A DNA stretch of 64,000 nucleotides from Anabaena azotica FACHB-119 (GTDB taxonomy: Bacteria > Cyanobacteriota > Cyanobacteriia > Cyanobacteriales > Nostocaceae), in NCBI RefSeq assembly GCF_014697625.1, contig NZ_JACJSG010000039.1:22980-86979 (forward strand), read 5' to 3'. The notes beneath the pieces are model-generated. The model was not told the DNA's origin. It saw only the letters and a program-made list of their open reading frames with translations, and searched no databases. A program made the translations under genes and the position numbers. Below, piece by piece: positions 43,943-53,379 of the stretch (within the stretch, counting starts at the first letter, position 1; every line of letters starts with the position of its first letter).

Positions 43943-45022
43943 ATGTACCAATTAAATCAAAATGAGACAGTAAATATACTTGATAAACATCGCCCGCGTT
44001 TAGCGCTGACACTGGGAGACCCGGCAGGTATCGGGATGGAGGTGATTTTGAAAGCTTTGGCTGACTCAGCATTTAGTCAAAACTGCGACATAACTGTAAT
44101 AGGTAATAGAAATCTGCTGCTAGAGACTTATAAACAACTAAGTTCGACTGATACAGCATCTTTGGCTAATCCTGCCTTCATAAAAGTTATTGATGTGCCT
44201 GTTGAGAGGGAGATTACGGGACAGATTATTGTGGGGACTGGTAACGCGGCTAGTGGTGCGGCGAGTTTTGCTTATATGGAATATGCGATCGCCCAAACTC
44301 TAGCGGGGGAATTTGATGCTATTGTTACAGCCCCCATAGCTAAATCTGCTTGGAAAGCCGCAGGCTATAATTACCCAGGACAAACGGAACTGTTAGCCGA
44401 AAAGGCTGGTGTTGACCGTTTTGGGATGTTATTCGTGGCGCGATCGCCCTATACTGGTTGGATAATGAGAGCTTTACTCGCTACTACTCATATCCCTTTA
44501 CGTGAAGTAGCAGATACGCTGACACCGCAATTGTTGACGAAAAAATTAGATTTGCTGGTGGAATGTTTAGAGAAAGATTTTGGACTGAGTAGTGGGAGAA
44601 TTGCGATCGCAGGTTTAAATCCCCACAGTGGCGAACAAGGTCAACTGGGAACTGAGGAAATCAATTGGTTAATTCCCTGGTTGGAAGCAGAACGGCAAAA
44701 ACGCCCTAATTTCCAGCTAGATGGGCCGATTCCTCCTGATACAATGTGGGTCAAACCTGGTCAAGCTTGGTATGGTAATGCTGCGGTGAATCCTGCTGAT
44801 GCTTACTTGGCACTGTACCACGACCAAGGTTTAATTCCCGTCAAGTTGATGGCTTTTGACCGTGCTGTAAATACTTCCATTGGTTTACCCTTTGTCCGCA
44901 CCTCACCCGACCACGGAACAGCCTTTGACATTGCGGGTAAAGGTGTCGCTGATGCTACTAGTATGAAGGAGGCGATCGTTTTAGCTGCTGAGTTGGTCAG
45001 TCAACGGTTGGGTGTTAAATAA
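43943..45022 (+). CDS. pdxA: 4-hydroxythreonine-4-phosphate dehydrogenase
   Basis: 359 residues; oxidises 4-phosphohydroxythreonine in pyridoxal phosphate synthesis. LTLGDPAGIGMEVILKAL near the N-terminus, TAPIAKSAWKAAG, GLNPHSGEQGQLGTEE and YHDQGLIPVK (with metal-binding His) are diagnostic. About 15 extra residues precede the usual start (LALTLGDP), so a later start is possible, but no better ribosome-binding site was seen. petM is divergent, about 200 bp away. Confidence 0.95.
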   Translation: MYQLNQNETVNILDKHRPRLALTLGDPAGIGMEVILKALADSAFSQNCDITVIGNRNLLLETYKQLSSTDTASLANPAFIKVIDVPVEREITGQIIVGTGNAASGAASFAYMEYAIAQTLAGEFDAIVTAPIAKSAWKAAGYNYPGQTELLAEKAGVDRFGMLFVARSPYTGWIMRALLATTHIPLREVADTLTPQLLTKKLDLLVECLEKDFGLSSGRIAIAGLNPHSGEQGQLGTEEINWLIPWLEAERQKRPNFQLDGPIPPDTMWVKPGQAWYGNAAVNPADAYLALYHDQGLIPVKLMAFDRAVNTSIGLPFVRTSPDHGTAFDIAGKGVADATSMKEAIVLAAELVSQRLGVK

Positions 45023-45056
45023 TTAAGTCGGCTTATTAAATATGGCTGTACTATTG

Positions 45057-45449
45057 CTACGGAATAAATAGTCTACCCACACCTAAGTAATTGTCAATAT
45101 AAAACACAATCTCTATCAGGCTATCAACACACTGTTCTCGATACTCTCGCTCAACTATACGATCTACATTTCCCAGCGTCACCACAGGTAAGGAGATTGG
45201 GAGATTCTCTTCTCTTATCACCTGCTCTAGAGAATCTTCTCCCTTCATACTACGATTTGCTGTCAATAAAACCATCTGCTTTTCTTGAGCAAATCGCCAA
45301 ACCATGCGATCGTTACTATCTATTGGCAATTCCACTTCATCAAAAGACACAAAACGAATAGGTAAAATATCCAGCCATCCTCCAGTAGTTAGGCTACCAA
45401 AAAGCATAAGAGCTTGTCCTTCAATATTGTGGTCTATGAGAAAAATCAT
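45057..45449 (-). CDS. DUF5615-like PIN-fold putative nuclease of a small pair
   Basis: 130 residues. It begins MIFLIDHNIEGQALMLFG, with the acidic start typical of PIN-like DUF5615 proteins, and has VLLTANRSMKGEDSLEQVI in the middle. Some databases label such proteins ACP S-malonyltransferase, which the sequence does not support. The start codon overlaps the stop of the DUF433 gene by one base (TAATG). The pair has the architecture of a toxin-antitoxin unit, the nuclease-like member being the second gene. Confidence 0.7.
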   Translation of the reverse strand: MIFLIDHNIEGQALMLFGSLTTGGWLDILPIRFVSFDEVELPIDSNDRMVWRFAQEKQMVLLTANRSMKGEDSLEQVIREENLPISLPVVTLGNVDRIVEREYREQCVDSLIEIVFYIDNYLGVGRLFIP

Positions 45450-45823
45450 TAATTTGAACTGGCTCGTTTAGCTTTGCGTGCCTGTAATTTTTCCCAAGCT
45501 GCTTTATACTCAGCTTTTGGTGTTAATTTGTCAACATCAGCTAAACGCTTTTTGTTTTGTTCTTCCCAATATTCACGAATCTCTTGAGCCTGTTGTAATA
45601 CGCTTTGATATTCTGCTTCTACTTCGGCGCGATGAGTTTCAATATAAGACATTGCTTCTCTAAACTGCTCATTGGTAATGTAGAAATAATTGCGGATTAA
45701 ATCAGGTGTATAACCTTGATGGATGTAGTCCATTAGCTGATACAAAGTTATGCGTGTACCTGCAATTGTTAGTCCGCGTTCTGTGCGAATAATGGCTGAT
45801 TCATCAGTAGATATTGGCGACAT
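45449..45823 (-). CDS. DUF433-family protein, probable antitoxin or regulator
   Basis: 124 residues. IIRTERGLTIAGTRITLYQL followed by MDYIHQGYTPDLIRNYFYIT has the DUF433 (VapB45-type helix-turn-helix) pattern. The C-terminal half is a charged helix (EIREYWEEQNKKRLADVDKL). It is translationally coupled to the PIN-like gene. Homologous pairs are frequent in cyanobacteria and are regarded as toxin-antitoxin candidates. Confidence 0.75.
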   Translation of the reverse strand: MSPISTDESAIIRTERGLTIAGTRITLYQLMDYIHQGYTPDLIRNYFYITNEQFREAMSYIETHRAEVEAEYQSVLQQAQEIREYWEEQNKKRLADVDKLTPKAEYKAAWEKLQARKAKRASSN

Positions 45824-45964
45824 ATACTATATTAATTTGAATGTTATTTTTATTATATTGTATATAAATTTTATTGTTTGAGCAGATTTTTTACAGCTTA
45901 TTTAGTTAATAACTAGTTGAATATCGAAGATATTTTTCACCTTCAAGAGAAGGTAATTAACATC

Positions 45965-46117
45965 CTCGCTGTCCCAGTTTTCCTCTCGGTTGACTGGGAT
46001 TTTGCTTTTTGTACCTCGGCTTTTGATCGCTTCGCGCAGCCTTATTGAATTATTACCATTTCATATACTCTCGCTGTCCCAGTTGTCCCCTCGGTTGACT
46101 GGGATTTCGCGTTTTGT
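45965..46117. repeat. Two direct copies of a TCCCAGT/ACTGGGA hairpin
   Basis: CTCGCTGTCCCAGTT-N-CTCGGTTGACTGGGATTT occurs at 45965-46011 and again at 46070-46117, 105 bp apart. Each copy forms a stem TCCCAGT/ACTGGGA. The pair lies close to a rolling-circle replication gene and resembles origin-type hairpins, though no nick motif was recognised. The rest of 45824-46231 is AT-rich without a gene. Confidence 0.65.
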
Positions 46118-46231
46118 TCCCGAAACGAGGCTAACGCCTAAAGATGGTGAGGTTAAATAAGTCTTTTCGTGCTTAGTGTTGGTTTATTTTTCTGTTTTCT
46201 TCGGGTTGAAGAATGTTGAGTTCTCAAAATA

Positions 46232-46558
46232 ATGAGGTTAATGATGTCTCCTGAGTTTTTGATTAATTTGCGTGTAGTTCCTGGTGTTCCTCTTGGACGT
46301 ATTTTTGTTCCTAATTCCTATTTAACTAAGCGGAACTTCTTAAACTGGTATAGCTCGGTCGAAATTTATCGCGTAACTTACTGTCGAAGTGGAAATGTCA
46401 TCTGGTTTTTCGCTCCTATTTCTGAGTATCGTCGTCTTGCTTCTACTTACCCACATCATCGTCATTCTGCTTATACTCATTATCTCCTCCATTCAGCTTC
46501 TACATTCTTTAGAAGTCTGAAACCACCATATCTGCCTGATGATGAGTATCTTAACTAA
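46232..46558 (+). CDS. Hypothetical protein next to the replication gene
   Basis: 108 residues, or 104 from an internal ATG (MSPEFLINLRVVPGVPLGRI). It is aromatic-rich and basic (YRVTYCRSGNVIWFFAP, YPHHRHSAYTHYLLHSAS) without membrane spans. It converges on the replication gene with 6 bp between stops, so both probably belong to one integrated element. The family is unknown. Confidence 0.55.
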   Translation: MRLMMSPEFLINLRVVPGVPLGRIFVPNSYLTKRNFLNWYSSVEIYRVTYCRSGNVIWFFAPISEYRRLASTYPHHRHSAYTHYLLHSASTFFRSLKPPYLPDDEYLN

Positions 46559-46564
46559 CCTTCG

Positions 46565-47566
46565 TTACCCCTCTATCTTGTACTTACGTGATTTGCGATC
46601 CCATCTGAAAGACACGGTTTGTTGATTCGCCTTATCTATCTCTTCACCGCAATTAATCAGGTCTTGGTTACTCTCCTCTAACTCCCGCATATAATGCCTG
46701 AGTATACCCCCAACAGCGATCGCTCTGGTTTTATGCAACTGGCGGGTTAACTCTAAAAACCATTCCCTATCAGCGATTAAGTCCGATTCTTTTACCTGAT
46801 ACTTAAGAATTTCGGGTATGAGTATTGTGGGGTCATGTCGTTTGGCGATCGCGCTAATATGAACTACAGGCTGGTAATCAACTCGTAAGCATTGCTGCCA
46901 TAATCCAGTCCATTTGGCTTGAGACAAGTAGCCATGACTGAAATATGAAGGCTGTACCATCGCCAGAATATGTAAATGTGGATGTGCAGATACTCCATCC
47001 CTACCCTTAGTTACTTCTAGCGATTTTACCCAACCTTTAGCAGGCCATGCTTTCAATTCAGTTAGCCGCTTAAAAGCCTTGTTCATCTGATCCAAGGTTT
47101 TTCTTAGTTCCCAAATCTGACAATTCCTGACTGTTAAGGTAATGAATAGCCAACGGTACTTGGGGTAATCTGTAACAACCTGTGGTATAATCTTGTATGC
47201 TTTAGCTTTCCACATGAGCGATCGCCGCCACTGACAAACCGGACAGTGACGAACCCTGCAAAATCTAGTATGCGATAACTTGAGTTTGAGAATCCCATCT
47301 GCTTGTTCCGGTGATAGTTGAAACTCCAAAAACTCCGAACATATTTTGATTCGCCAAGCGTAATTATTTAACTCATCATCACTTGCTGTAGCATAATAAT
47401 TAGAAATCCTTTCGGCATTAGCTCTATGTTGCTCCCAAGTTTTCCCTATATTGCTAATGTCGCTTAAATTAATGGAATTTCGATGCTTTAGCAACAACAA
47501 ATTAACAACATTTCTATCTGAAGCTTGAGCAGACACAAACACCTTGCATTTTGTTTGGTGAATCAA
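46565..47566 (-). CDS. Rolling-circle replication initiator (Rep_1, pC194/pUB110 type)
   Basis: 333 residues. A zinc-finger-like block FCRVRHCPVCQWRRSLMW (C103, C108, C111) is followed by FITLTVRN near 141, the HUH metal site HPHLHI (H197 and H199) after KSLEVT, and a nicking-tyrosine candidate Y256 in PEILKYQVKESDL. This order is that of plasmid Rep proteins which nick the plus origin and stay bound to its 5' end. The ORF appears intact, but it lies in chromosome-like DNA with no other plasmid genes, so it is probably an integrated replicon or transposable relic. Confidence 0.88.
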   Translation of the reverse strand: MIHQTKCKVFVSAQASDRNVVNLLLLKHRNSINLSDISNIGKTWEQHRANAERISNYYATASDDELNNYAWRIKICSEFLEFQLSPEQADGILKLKLSHTRFCRVRHCPVCQWRRSLMWKAKAYKIIPQVVTDYPKYRWLFITLTVRNCQIWELRKTLDQMNKAFKRLTELKAWPAKGWVKSLEVTKGRDGVSAHPHLHILAMVQPSYFSHGYLSQAKWTGLWQQCLRVDYQPVVHISAIAKRHDPTILIPEILKYQVKESDLIADREWFLELTRQLHKTRAIAVGGILRHYMRELEESNQDLINCGEEIDKANQQTVSFRWDRKSRKYKIEG

Positions 47567-47573
47567 TTCAAAC

Positions 47574-47673
47574 TATAGCAGTAGTCACATAGGTTAGGAC
47601 ATAGATGAATCAGACAATCTTTATAGCAAGCAGCTTTTGAGGCTGTCCCCTGTTCCCTATCCCTTGTCATAAC
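47574..47673. repeat. Dispersed element, second copy (TATAGCAGTAG)
   Basis: TATAGCAGTAGTCACATAGG, then ACATAGATGAATC, AGCAAGCAG and GAGGCTGTCCCCTG, as at 30170-30283. It begins 7 bp before the start codon of the replication gene, so it may carry or disrupt its promoter. Confidence 0.85.
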
Positions 47674-48169
47674 ATCAATTAAAACAGCAAACCACAGTGA
47701 AAATACCTCCCCCAATATTGGGAGAGGTATTGCTGTCAGGATATAGTAAGGGTGTACTTCACATATAGCAGTTGACAGATAGTAATCATAAAATCCTAAT
47801 TTTATGAGACTTTTCAGCCTCTTCCTATCCCCTGCCATACTTGAAATCTGCTGTACTTATTGCAAGTATAGAGTACAAATTATCAAACCAGCCTGACTTA
47901 ATTTCTACCATAAATGCGGCATTTTATTAAAAATTGGCTATTTTATTTCAAGGAAGATAAAAAAGATTGTTTTACTTGAATACTGTACTCAAAGCCTTGG
48001 ATTTACAACCGATTATAAGAGCGAAATCAACATAGCAAAGAGATAATTATTGATTGCAAGTATCAAAAAAGAGAATCTCAATCTACGGTCAGATTATAAA
48101 TAGCTAGCTACACCCTGATAATCTTGCTTAAATTAACTTATGGATATGGTAAACTCTTGTTTTTAAGCT
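47674..48169. other. Gene-free region upstream of the replication gene and downstream of the response regulator
   Basis: AT-rich; an ATACCTCC/GGAGAGGTAT hairpin (47704-47731) and short repeat fragments only. A terminator for the response regulator was not clearly seen. Confidence 0.45.
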
Positions 48170-48883
48170 CTAAGTTGTAGCTTCCGGTATTTCAAACTTG
48201 TAACCGTAACCACGAACAGTCTTAATAAACTCAGGAACACTAGTATCAGCTTCTAGCTTTTTACGTAGCTGACCGATGTGTACATCCACTACTCGTCCAT
48301 CTCCTACATAGTCACAACCCCAAATTTTTTGAATTAACTGGGGACGACTCCAAGCTTGACCAGGATGACTGGCTAAGAAATGTAGAATATTGAATTCTAA
48401 AGCGGTGAGATTGAGAGGCTTTTCATTAAGTGTAACTTCTCGTCCTTCCGGGTTAATTGCTAGTTGCTTGAATATCAAACGTTGTGAAGGAGAAGGCTTA
48501 ATCGAGCGTACACGTCTTAAAAGAGCTTGTACCCGCACTTCAATTTCAGCCAAGCTGAAGGGTTTAGTAATGAAGTCATCAGCACCAGCCGCCAAGATTT
48601 TGATCTTATCAGCTTCCTCAGTTCTGCCGGTGAGAATCATTACCAAGACGTTATTGCGACTTTGCATTTCTTGACAAAGATTGTAGCCACTGGTGTCGGG
48701 AAGATTCCAGTCAAGAATGACTAAAGCTGGGTTAAATTGCTCAAACAACGACAAAGCTGTTTTACCATCAGCCGCAGACTCTATTTGATATTTGCGGCTT
48801 AAAAAGCGATATATAAGGTTACGGACTCCAAAATCGTCGTCTACAACCAAAATTTTGGGATTTGTAGCGGAAAGCGTCACCAT
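48170..48883 (-). CDS. OmpR-family response regulator
   Basis: 237 residues. The receiver has D15-D17 (VVDDDFGV), phospho-acceptor D58 (LVILDWNLPD) and the Lys in DFITKPFSLAE. The winged-helix domain is complete (EFNILHFLASHPGQAWSRPQ, VDVHIGQLRKKLE, IKTVRGYGYKFE). No histidine kinase gene is adjacent, so it is an orphan regulator. Its target is unknown; it resembles the RpaB/PhoB branch only in general terms. Confidence 0.9.
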   Translation of the reverse strand: MVTLSATNPKILVVDDDFGVRNLIYRFLSRKYQIESAADGKTALSLFEQFNPALVILDWNLPDTSGYNLCQEMQSRNNVLVMILTGRTEEADKIKILAAGADDFITKPFSLAEIEVRVQALLRRVRSIKPSPSQRLIFKQLAINPEGREVTLNEKPLNLTALEFNILHFLASHPGQAWSRPQLIQKIWGCDYVGDGRVVDVHIGQLRKKLEADTSVPEFIKTVRGYGYKFEIPEATT

Positions 48884-49439
48884 ACTGTTTTAGCGATTGT
48901 TATAGCCTATTGTTGATCTAGCGTTTTGCTATTGGTAATGCCCCTAACACGACAGACAACCGTTAAGGTGACTGTGTTATGAGCGTTTCTGGAAGATAGC
49001 GTTCATATCGGTCTACCTTCCAGTGAGTACGTAAACCGATAGTAGCTGGCAGCTAAACATTATCGTTGTATTACTTAGCTACATTTAATTTTCCATTAAA
49101 TTTATGAAAAGTTCAGCCATGATTATGCTTACAAACTGTATAACTTTTGTATAACTTTGGTATGTTTTTATCTTTGGGTTGTAAAATGATAAATCTTCAC
49201 AGTTAAGAGAAGTTGATTTTTTTAAGTGTGTTCCCTGATTCGCCGAGCTTCTCTAAATAAAATTGATGGGCTTGATAACAAGGCTAAACAACAATTCTAG
49301 TCATCATAATTGTCATAAACAATACTCTGGTCTAACCAACGGAAAAACTACCTACGGGGAGATACGAGTACCTATCTACAGTGTGTCTACGTACAGCTAC
49401 AAAGTAAATAGTATTTAATAGCACGTTATAGCTGAGAGT
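48884..49439. other. Intergenic region ahead of the HTH-NACHT gene
   Basis: About 560 bp between divergent genes, AT-rich. There is an imperfect palindrome at 48994-49042 (TATCGGT...ACCGATA). It must contain two promoters; no operator could be named. Confidence 0.45.
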
Positions 49440-51770
49440 ATGACCAGCCAAGGACTCAGAGCATCCCCTGAAGGTATCAGAGCTGCAAAAACAGCCTTAA
49501 CCGATAAAACTTTAACTCAACAAAAACTAGCAGCTGCGTTAGGAATTACACGTCAACCAGTATCTAAGTTTTTTGCGGGTGAGCCGGTATCTCGTAGTTG
49601 TTTTGTACAAATTTGCCAACAACTAGGACTATCTTGGCAAAAGGTTGTCAGTTTATCTGAACAAGCATCAGAGGTAGAGGCTAAATTACAACCCAAAGGA
49701 TCTGATATTGATGCGTTAGTAGAGGTAGTGCGCCAGAAGCGTCAAGATAAAATTCATGACCAGTGCGGTACTGTGCAAATATTGGATGTTGCTCAGACAA
49801 TTCCATTAGCAGAAATTTATATTCCTGTCAATGTTTTAGAAGAGATACCGAGTCAGCAATGGCTGGAAATTTCTGATTTAATGGCAGATTTTAGTTTTGA
49901 GTTTAACTTTTCTGGTTTGGGAAATAACCAACATCAAACAACATTACCTGCGTTAGAAGCTGTATCACGCTATTCTAAGTTGATGCTCTTAGGCAAGCCT
50001 GGGTCTGGGAAGACGACATTTTTACAGTATCTAGCAATTGAATGTAGCGATGACCTACGGTCGGTCGGAGACCATCGCAAATTTTTGGCTAACCAAGTAC
50101 CGATTTTTATCAGGTTAAGAGAATTTGCTGAAGATACTCAAAATGAAAATGAATTAAACCTCTTAAAATACATTATTCAAGAATACCGTTATGGAGAAAT
50201 TGAAGAAGCCTCAACTTTAACGTTACTAACTGGAGGTAAGGCATTAATTCTCCTCGATGGTTTAGATGAAGTGCCATTAGCTATTTTTGAGAAAATTATC
50301 CAAGAAATTCGGAGATTTTGCCATACTTTTTATCAAAATAAATTTGTGATTACTTGTCGTACTGCTGCATATAAATATAAATTACCTGGATTTAATGAGG
50401 TTGAAGTTGCAGATTTTCAAGCACAGCAAATAGAACTTTTTGTAAAAAAATGGTTTGTAGTAGTTGCTCGACAAACAACTGCTGAAGGTAAGTCTTTTTG
50501 TAATTTATTTATCCAACACCTAAACTTACCAGAAAATCAGAGTATTGGGGAATTAGCTACCACTCCACTCTTATTACATCTATTGTGTCTGGTGTTTAGG
50601 AATAAAAGGCAATTTCCCTACAGGTCAGCAATTTTATATGAACAGGCATTAAATGTTTTATTTGCTAGATGGGATGAGATGAGAGGTATTAAACGAGATA
50701 ATTTCTCGGCTGATTTGAATTTAATTTCTAAAAAACAGCTTCTGTCTTATATTGCGCTTAACACCTTGACAAAAGGAGATTATTTTTTTACGCTACCAAT
50801 TCAAGAATTGATATCAGAGTATTTATCTAGAACAGTAAATGCAACTCAATTGCCGCAAGATATTACCTCAGTGATTAATGCGATCGCCGCACAGGATGGT
50901 TTGTTTATAGAACGAGCAAGAAGCATATATTCTTTCTCCCATCTGGCATTTCATGAATATCTGGCAGCAAAATATATTGTTGATAGTTATCAAAATGATT
51001 CTTGGCAATTATTAATCAGTAATATTAGTGAGGAACGTTGGCATAAAATATTTTTACTAACAATCAGTATGTTGAAAAATCCTGATGAGTTACTACTCTT
51101 AATGAAGCAAAAAGTTGATCAGCTTATCGCTACTGAGGAAAAGATTCAAAGTTATCTAATTTGGCTGTATCAAAAAACTAGTGAAGTTTGTGACTCACAT
51201 CAATTAGCTAAGGTTCGAGCTTTCTATATTATTTGTAACGATGTTGTAGCTCACAGTCCTAACTACGCTCTAGAATGGGATTTCTTGGCTAATCTAACTT
51301 TTAATCCTGAAATTACCCTTGATCAGTTGCTTTTGACAACTCTAACCTGTGCTATTGAGTTAGAAATTTCTTTTGAGCAAAATCTTCATGATACTCATGC
51401 TTTCAATCATGCCCATGCTCTCAATATTAACTTTGACGAAGCTATTGATATAGTTAAAAATGATGAATTTAAAGAAGATTTACAAAAACTCCGCAAGAAA
51501 CTACCTAGTACAGAAAGTAATATTGACAATTTGAGATGCTGGTGGCTAGATAATGGAAAAAATTGGCGAAATCAATTGAGTAATACTTTAATTAAATATC
51601 GAAATATTGGTCATGATTGGCAATTTAATGAGCAGGAATCTAAATTAATTCAGAAGTATTTTAATGCTAATAAATTAATTATTGATTGTTTAAAATATTA
51701 TGTAAATAAGCAAATAAAACAAAAAGTAGAAAGGGAACTATTTATGCCAATAACTCAAATCAGGCGTTAA
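49440..51770 (+). CDS. HTH-NACHT STAND ATPase
   Basis: 776 residues. Residues 1-75 are a helix-turn-helix domain (LTQQKLAAALGITRQPVSKF). A NACHT module follows: Walker A LLGKPGSGKTTF (183-194), Walker B KALILLDGLDEV (267-278), sensor region FVITCRTAAYKY (302-313), and the helical NACHT-end motif FSHLAFHEYLAAKYI (about 498-512). The C-terminal 260 residues are helical with no recognised repeats and may be the sensing part. STAND ATPases of this type are signalling switches; bacterial NACHT proteins include antiphage systems, and HTH versions are common in filamentous cyanobacteria. The neighbours give no further clue. Confidence 0.88.
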   Translation: MTSQGLRASPEGIRAAKTALTDKTLTQQKLAAALGITRQPVSKFFAGEPVSRSCFVQICQQLGLSWQKVVSLSEQASEVEAKLQPKGSDIDALVEVVRQKRQDKIHDQCGTVQILDVAQTIPLAEIYIPVNVLEEIPSQQWLEISDLMADFSFEFNFSGLGNNQHQTTLPALEAVSRYSKLMLLGKPGSGKTTFLQYLAIECSDDLRSVGDHRKFLANQVPIFIRLREFAEDTQNENELNLLKYIIQEYRYGEIEEASTLTLLTGGKALILLDGLDEVPLAIFEKIIQEIRRFCHTFYQNKFVITCRTAAYKYKLPGFNEVEVADFQAQQIELFVKKWFVVVARQTTAEGKSFCNLFIQHLNLPENQSIGELATTPLLLHLLCLVFRNKRQFPYRSAILYEQALNVLFARWDEMRGIKRDNFSADLNLISKKQLLSYIALNTLTKGDYFFTLPIQELISEYLSRTVNATQLPQDITSVINAIAAQDGLFIERARSIYSFSHLAFHEYLAAKYIVDSYQNDSWQLLISNISEERWHKIFLLTISMLKNPDELLLLMKQKVDQLIATEEKIQSYLIWLYQKTSEVCDSHQLAKVRAFYIICNDVVAHSPNYALEWDFLANLTFNPEITLDQLLLTTLTCAIELEISFEQNLHDTHAFNHAHALNINFDEAIDIVKNDEFKEDLQKLRKKLPSTESNIDNLRCWWLDNGKNWRNQLSNTLIKYRNIGHDWQFNEQESKLIQKYFNANKLIIDCLKYYVNKQIKQKVERELFMPITQIRR

Positions 51771-51965
51771 ACAAATAAAGGGAGTATGTAAACATTTGCC
51801 TAGATATCTAATTATGGTAACTTATGATTGGGTAATAATCACGGATAGAAAGCGATCGCCCCTCCTCACCTCCCAGTACCCAATTCCCAACATACGGAAA
51901 CCCCAACTTGGCAAAGTTGCCATTAAGGTAGAAAATAAGATAATGTTGCCCTTAATATTTTCTTT

Positions 51966-52670
51966 GTGAATAACGTCCTCCGTACCGTCTCTGATACTAA
52001 GCGAACCTTCTACGCTCTCCACACCCGACCGATTAATACAATTTACCGTCGGGTGGTAGAAGAGTTGATGGTGGAAATGCACCTGCTGTCAGTAAATGTT
52101 GATTTTAGCTACAATCCCGTTTATGCCTTGGGTGTTGTCACTACCTTTGACCGCTTCATGCAAGGCTATCAACCAGAACGGGATCAGGAATCTATATTTA
52201 ATGCTATCTGTCAAGCTGTAGAGCAAGATCCACAACGTTATAGGCAAGATGCTGAAAGATTGCAAGCTGTAGCTCAAAGCTTATCAGCTAATGACCTCAT
52301 AGCGTGGCTGAGTCAAGCTAATCATTTACAGCAAGATGCTGACTTGCAAGCACAACTACAAGCGATCGCAAATAATCCTAGCTTTAAATATAGTCGGTTG
52401 TTTGCGATCGGTCTATTTACACTGTTAGAACTTTCAAATCCAGATTTAGTCAAAGACGAAAAGCAACGCACTGAGGCGCTTAAAACCATTGCCGCAGGCC
52501 TGCATCTGTCCGACGATAAACTCAATAAGGATTTAGACTTATATCGTTCTAACCTAGACAAAATGACGCAAGCACTAGCGGTAATGGCTGATATGTTATC
52601 AGCTGATCGCAAAAAACGCGAACAGCGTCAGCAACAAGCTACTACCCCAGTTGCGCCTCCAAATGAATAA
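51966..52670 (+). CDS. thf1: Photosystem II biogenesis protein Psp29 (Psb29/Thf1)
   Basis: 234 residues. VRTVSDTKRTF-like start (VSDTKRTFYALHTRPINTIY), EELMVEMHLLSVNVDF, VVTTFDRFMQGY and a helical C-terminus ending in a Gln-rich tail match Psb29/THF1. The family helps photosystem II assembly and repair, and interacts with FtsH in chloroplasts. The frame begins with a GTG at 51966; the next in-frame ATG is too far downstream. AT-rich DNA separates it from the NACHT gene. Confidence 0.93.
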   Translation: MNNVLRTVSDTKRTFYALHTRPINTIYRRVVEELMVEMHLLSVNVDFSYNPVYALGVVTTFDRFMQGYQPERDQESIFNAICQAVEQDPQRYRQDAERLQAVAQSLSANDLIAWLSQANHLQQDADLQAQLQAIANNPSFKYSRLFAIGLFTLLELSNPDLVKDEKQRTEALKTIAAGLHLSDDKLNKDLDLYRSNLDKMTQALAVMADMLSADRKKREQRQQQATTPVAPPNE

Positions 52671-52755
52671 TAGTCATTAGTCATTAGTCATTAGTCATTA
52701 GTCATTAGTCATTAGTTTTTAACTGTTGACTGTTGACTGTTGACTGTTGACTGTC
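52671..52755. repeat. Heptamer arrays (AGTCATT)n and (TGACTGT)n
   Basis: About six AGTCATT copies then four TGACTGT copies fill the gap between thf1 and the holin-like gene. Confidence 0.9.
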
Positions 52756-52756
52756 A

Positions 52757-53122
52757 CTACAATCCCAACAACTTGTAGATTAAGCTGTTAATTAAAGTCA
52801 AGGTAAACGCCCCTAATACAGCACTCCAAATTCCGTAGCGCAAGCGGAAGCCATCGACTAACCAAGCCGCAATACTGAAGCAAACAACGGCAATCATAAA
52901 TGTGAAAAAACCCGATAATAAATTAAAGGTGAGTATATCGGGAACTGCAAATACTAAGCGCAGAGTTGGTCTGATGATTGCCGTCACAATACCCAGAACA
53001 GCAGCCGAAAGAAATGCTTTTTGTGGGTTGTCAACTTCCACACCCAAAGGTAACTGACTGATCAGCAACAAGCTGACAGATGTAACTACCCAAACAATTA
53101 GCAGCGTCAAAATTTCGTTCAT
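52757..53122 (-). CDS. Phage holin family 4-type membrane protein
   Basis: 121 residues, four hydrophobic segments: LIVWVVTSVSLLLISQL, AAVLGIVTAIIRPTL, FNLLSGFFTFMIAVVCFSI and VLGAFTLTLINSLIYKL. PTLRLVFAVPDILTFNLLSG is the family motif of the four-span Phage_holin_4_2 group, which is widespread in bacterial chromosomes away from phage genes. No lysis genes are present, so a holin role is not implied. Confidence 0.8.
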   Translation of the reverse strand: MNEILTLLIVWVVTSVSLLLISQLPLGVEVDNPQKAFLSAAVLGIVTAIIRPTLRLVFAVPDILTFNLLSGFFTFMIAVVCFSIAAWLVDGFRLRYGIWSAVLGAFTLTLINSLIYKLLGL

Positions 53123-53379
53123 TGCCTCAACCCCTGAAACGTGTACGGTGCTTGGCGATAAATTACCTAGTCTATTGATGGAGCAATACAGCAGAAATTA
53201 GGACTCAACAATCAGAGGCTCAACACTCTGAATATCTAGCTTTGATTCCTATAATTTTGTACTTAACTGAGTTGCCAACTACTGTATGTGAATTTGAAGC
53301 TTAACCAATTATTTATAAGTTACCAGAAAAAATTTATCTAGCGGCGAAATATTTTGTATATCTTTAGGTTTGGTAAATG

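Noticed and set aside
46070..46117. Rolling-circle nick site
   Set aside because: The hairpins are suggestive but no known nick consensus of pC194-type origins was seen, so I only call them repeats.
47563..47838. 91-codon frame overlapping the start of the replication gene
   Set aside because: Most of it is translated dispersed repeat (47574-47673).
52757..53122. Prophage holin
   Set aside because: The family match is to a chromosomal four-span group, and no phage genes surround it.
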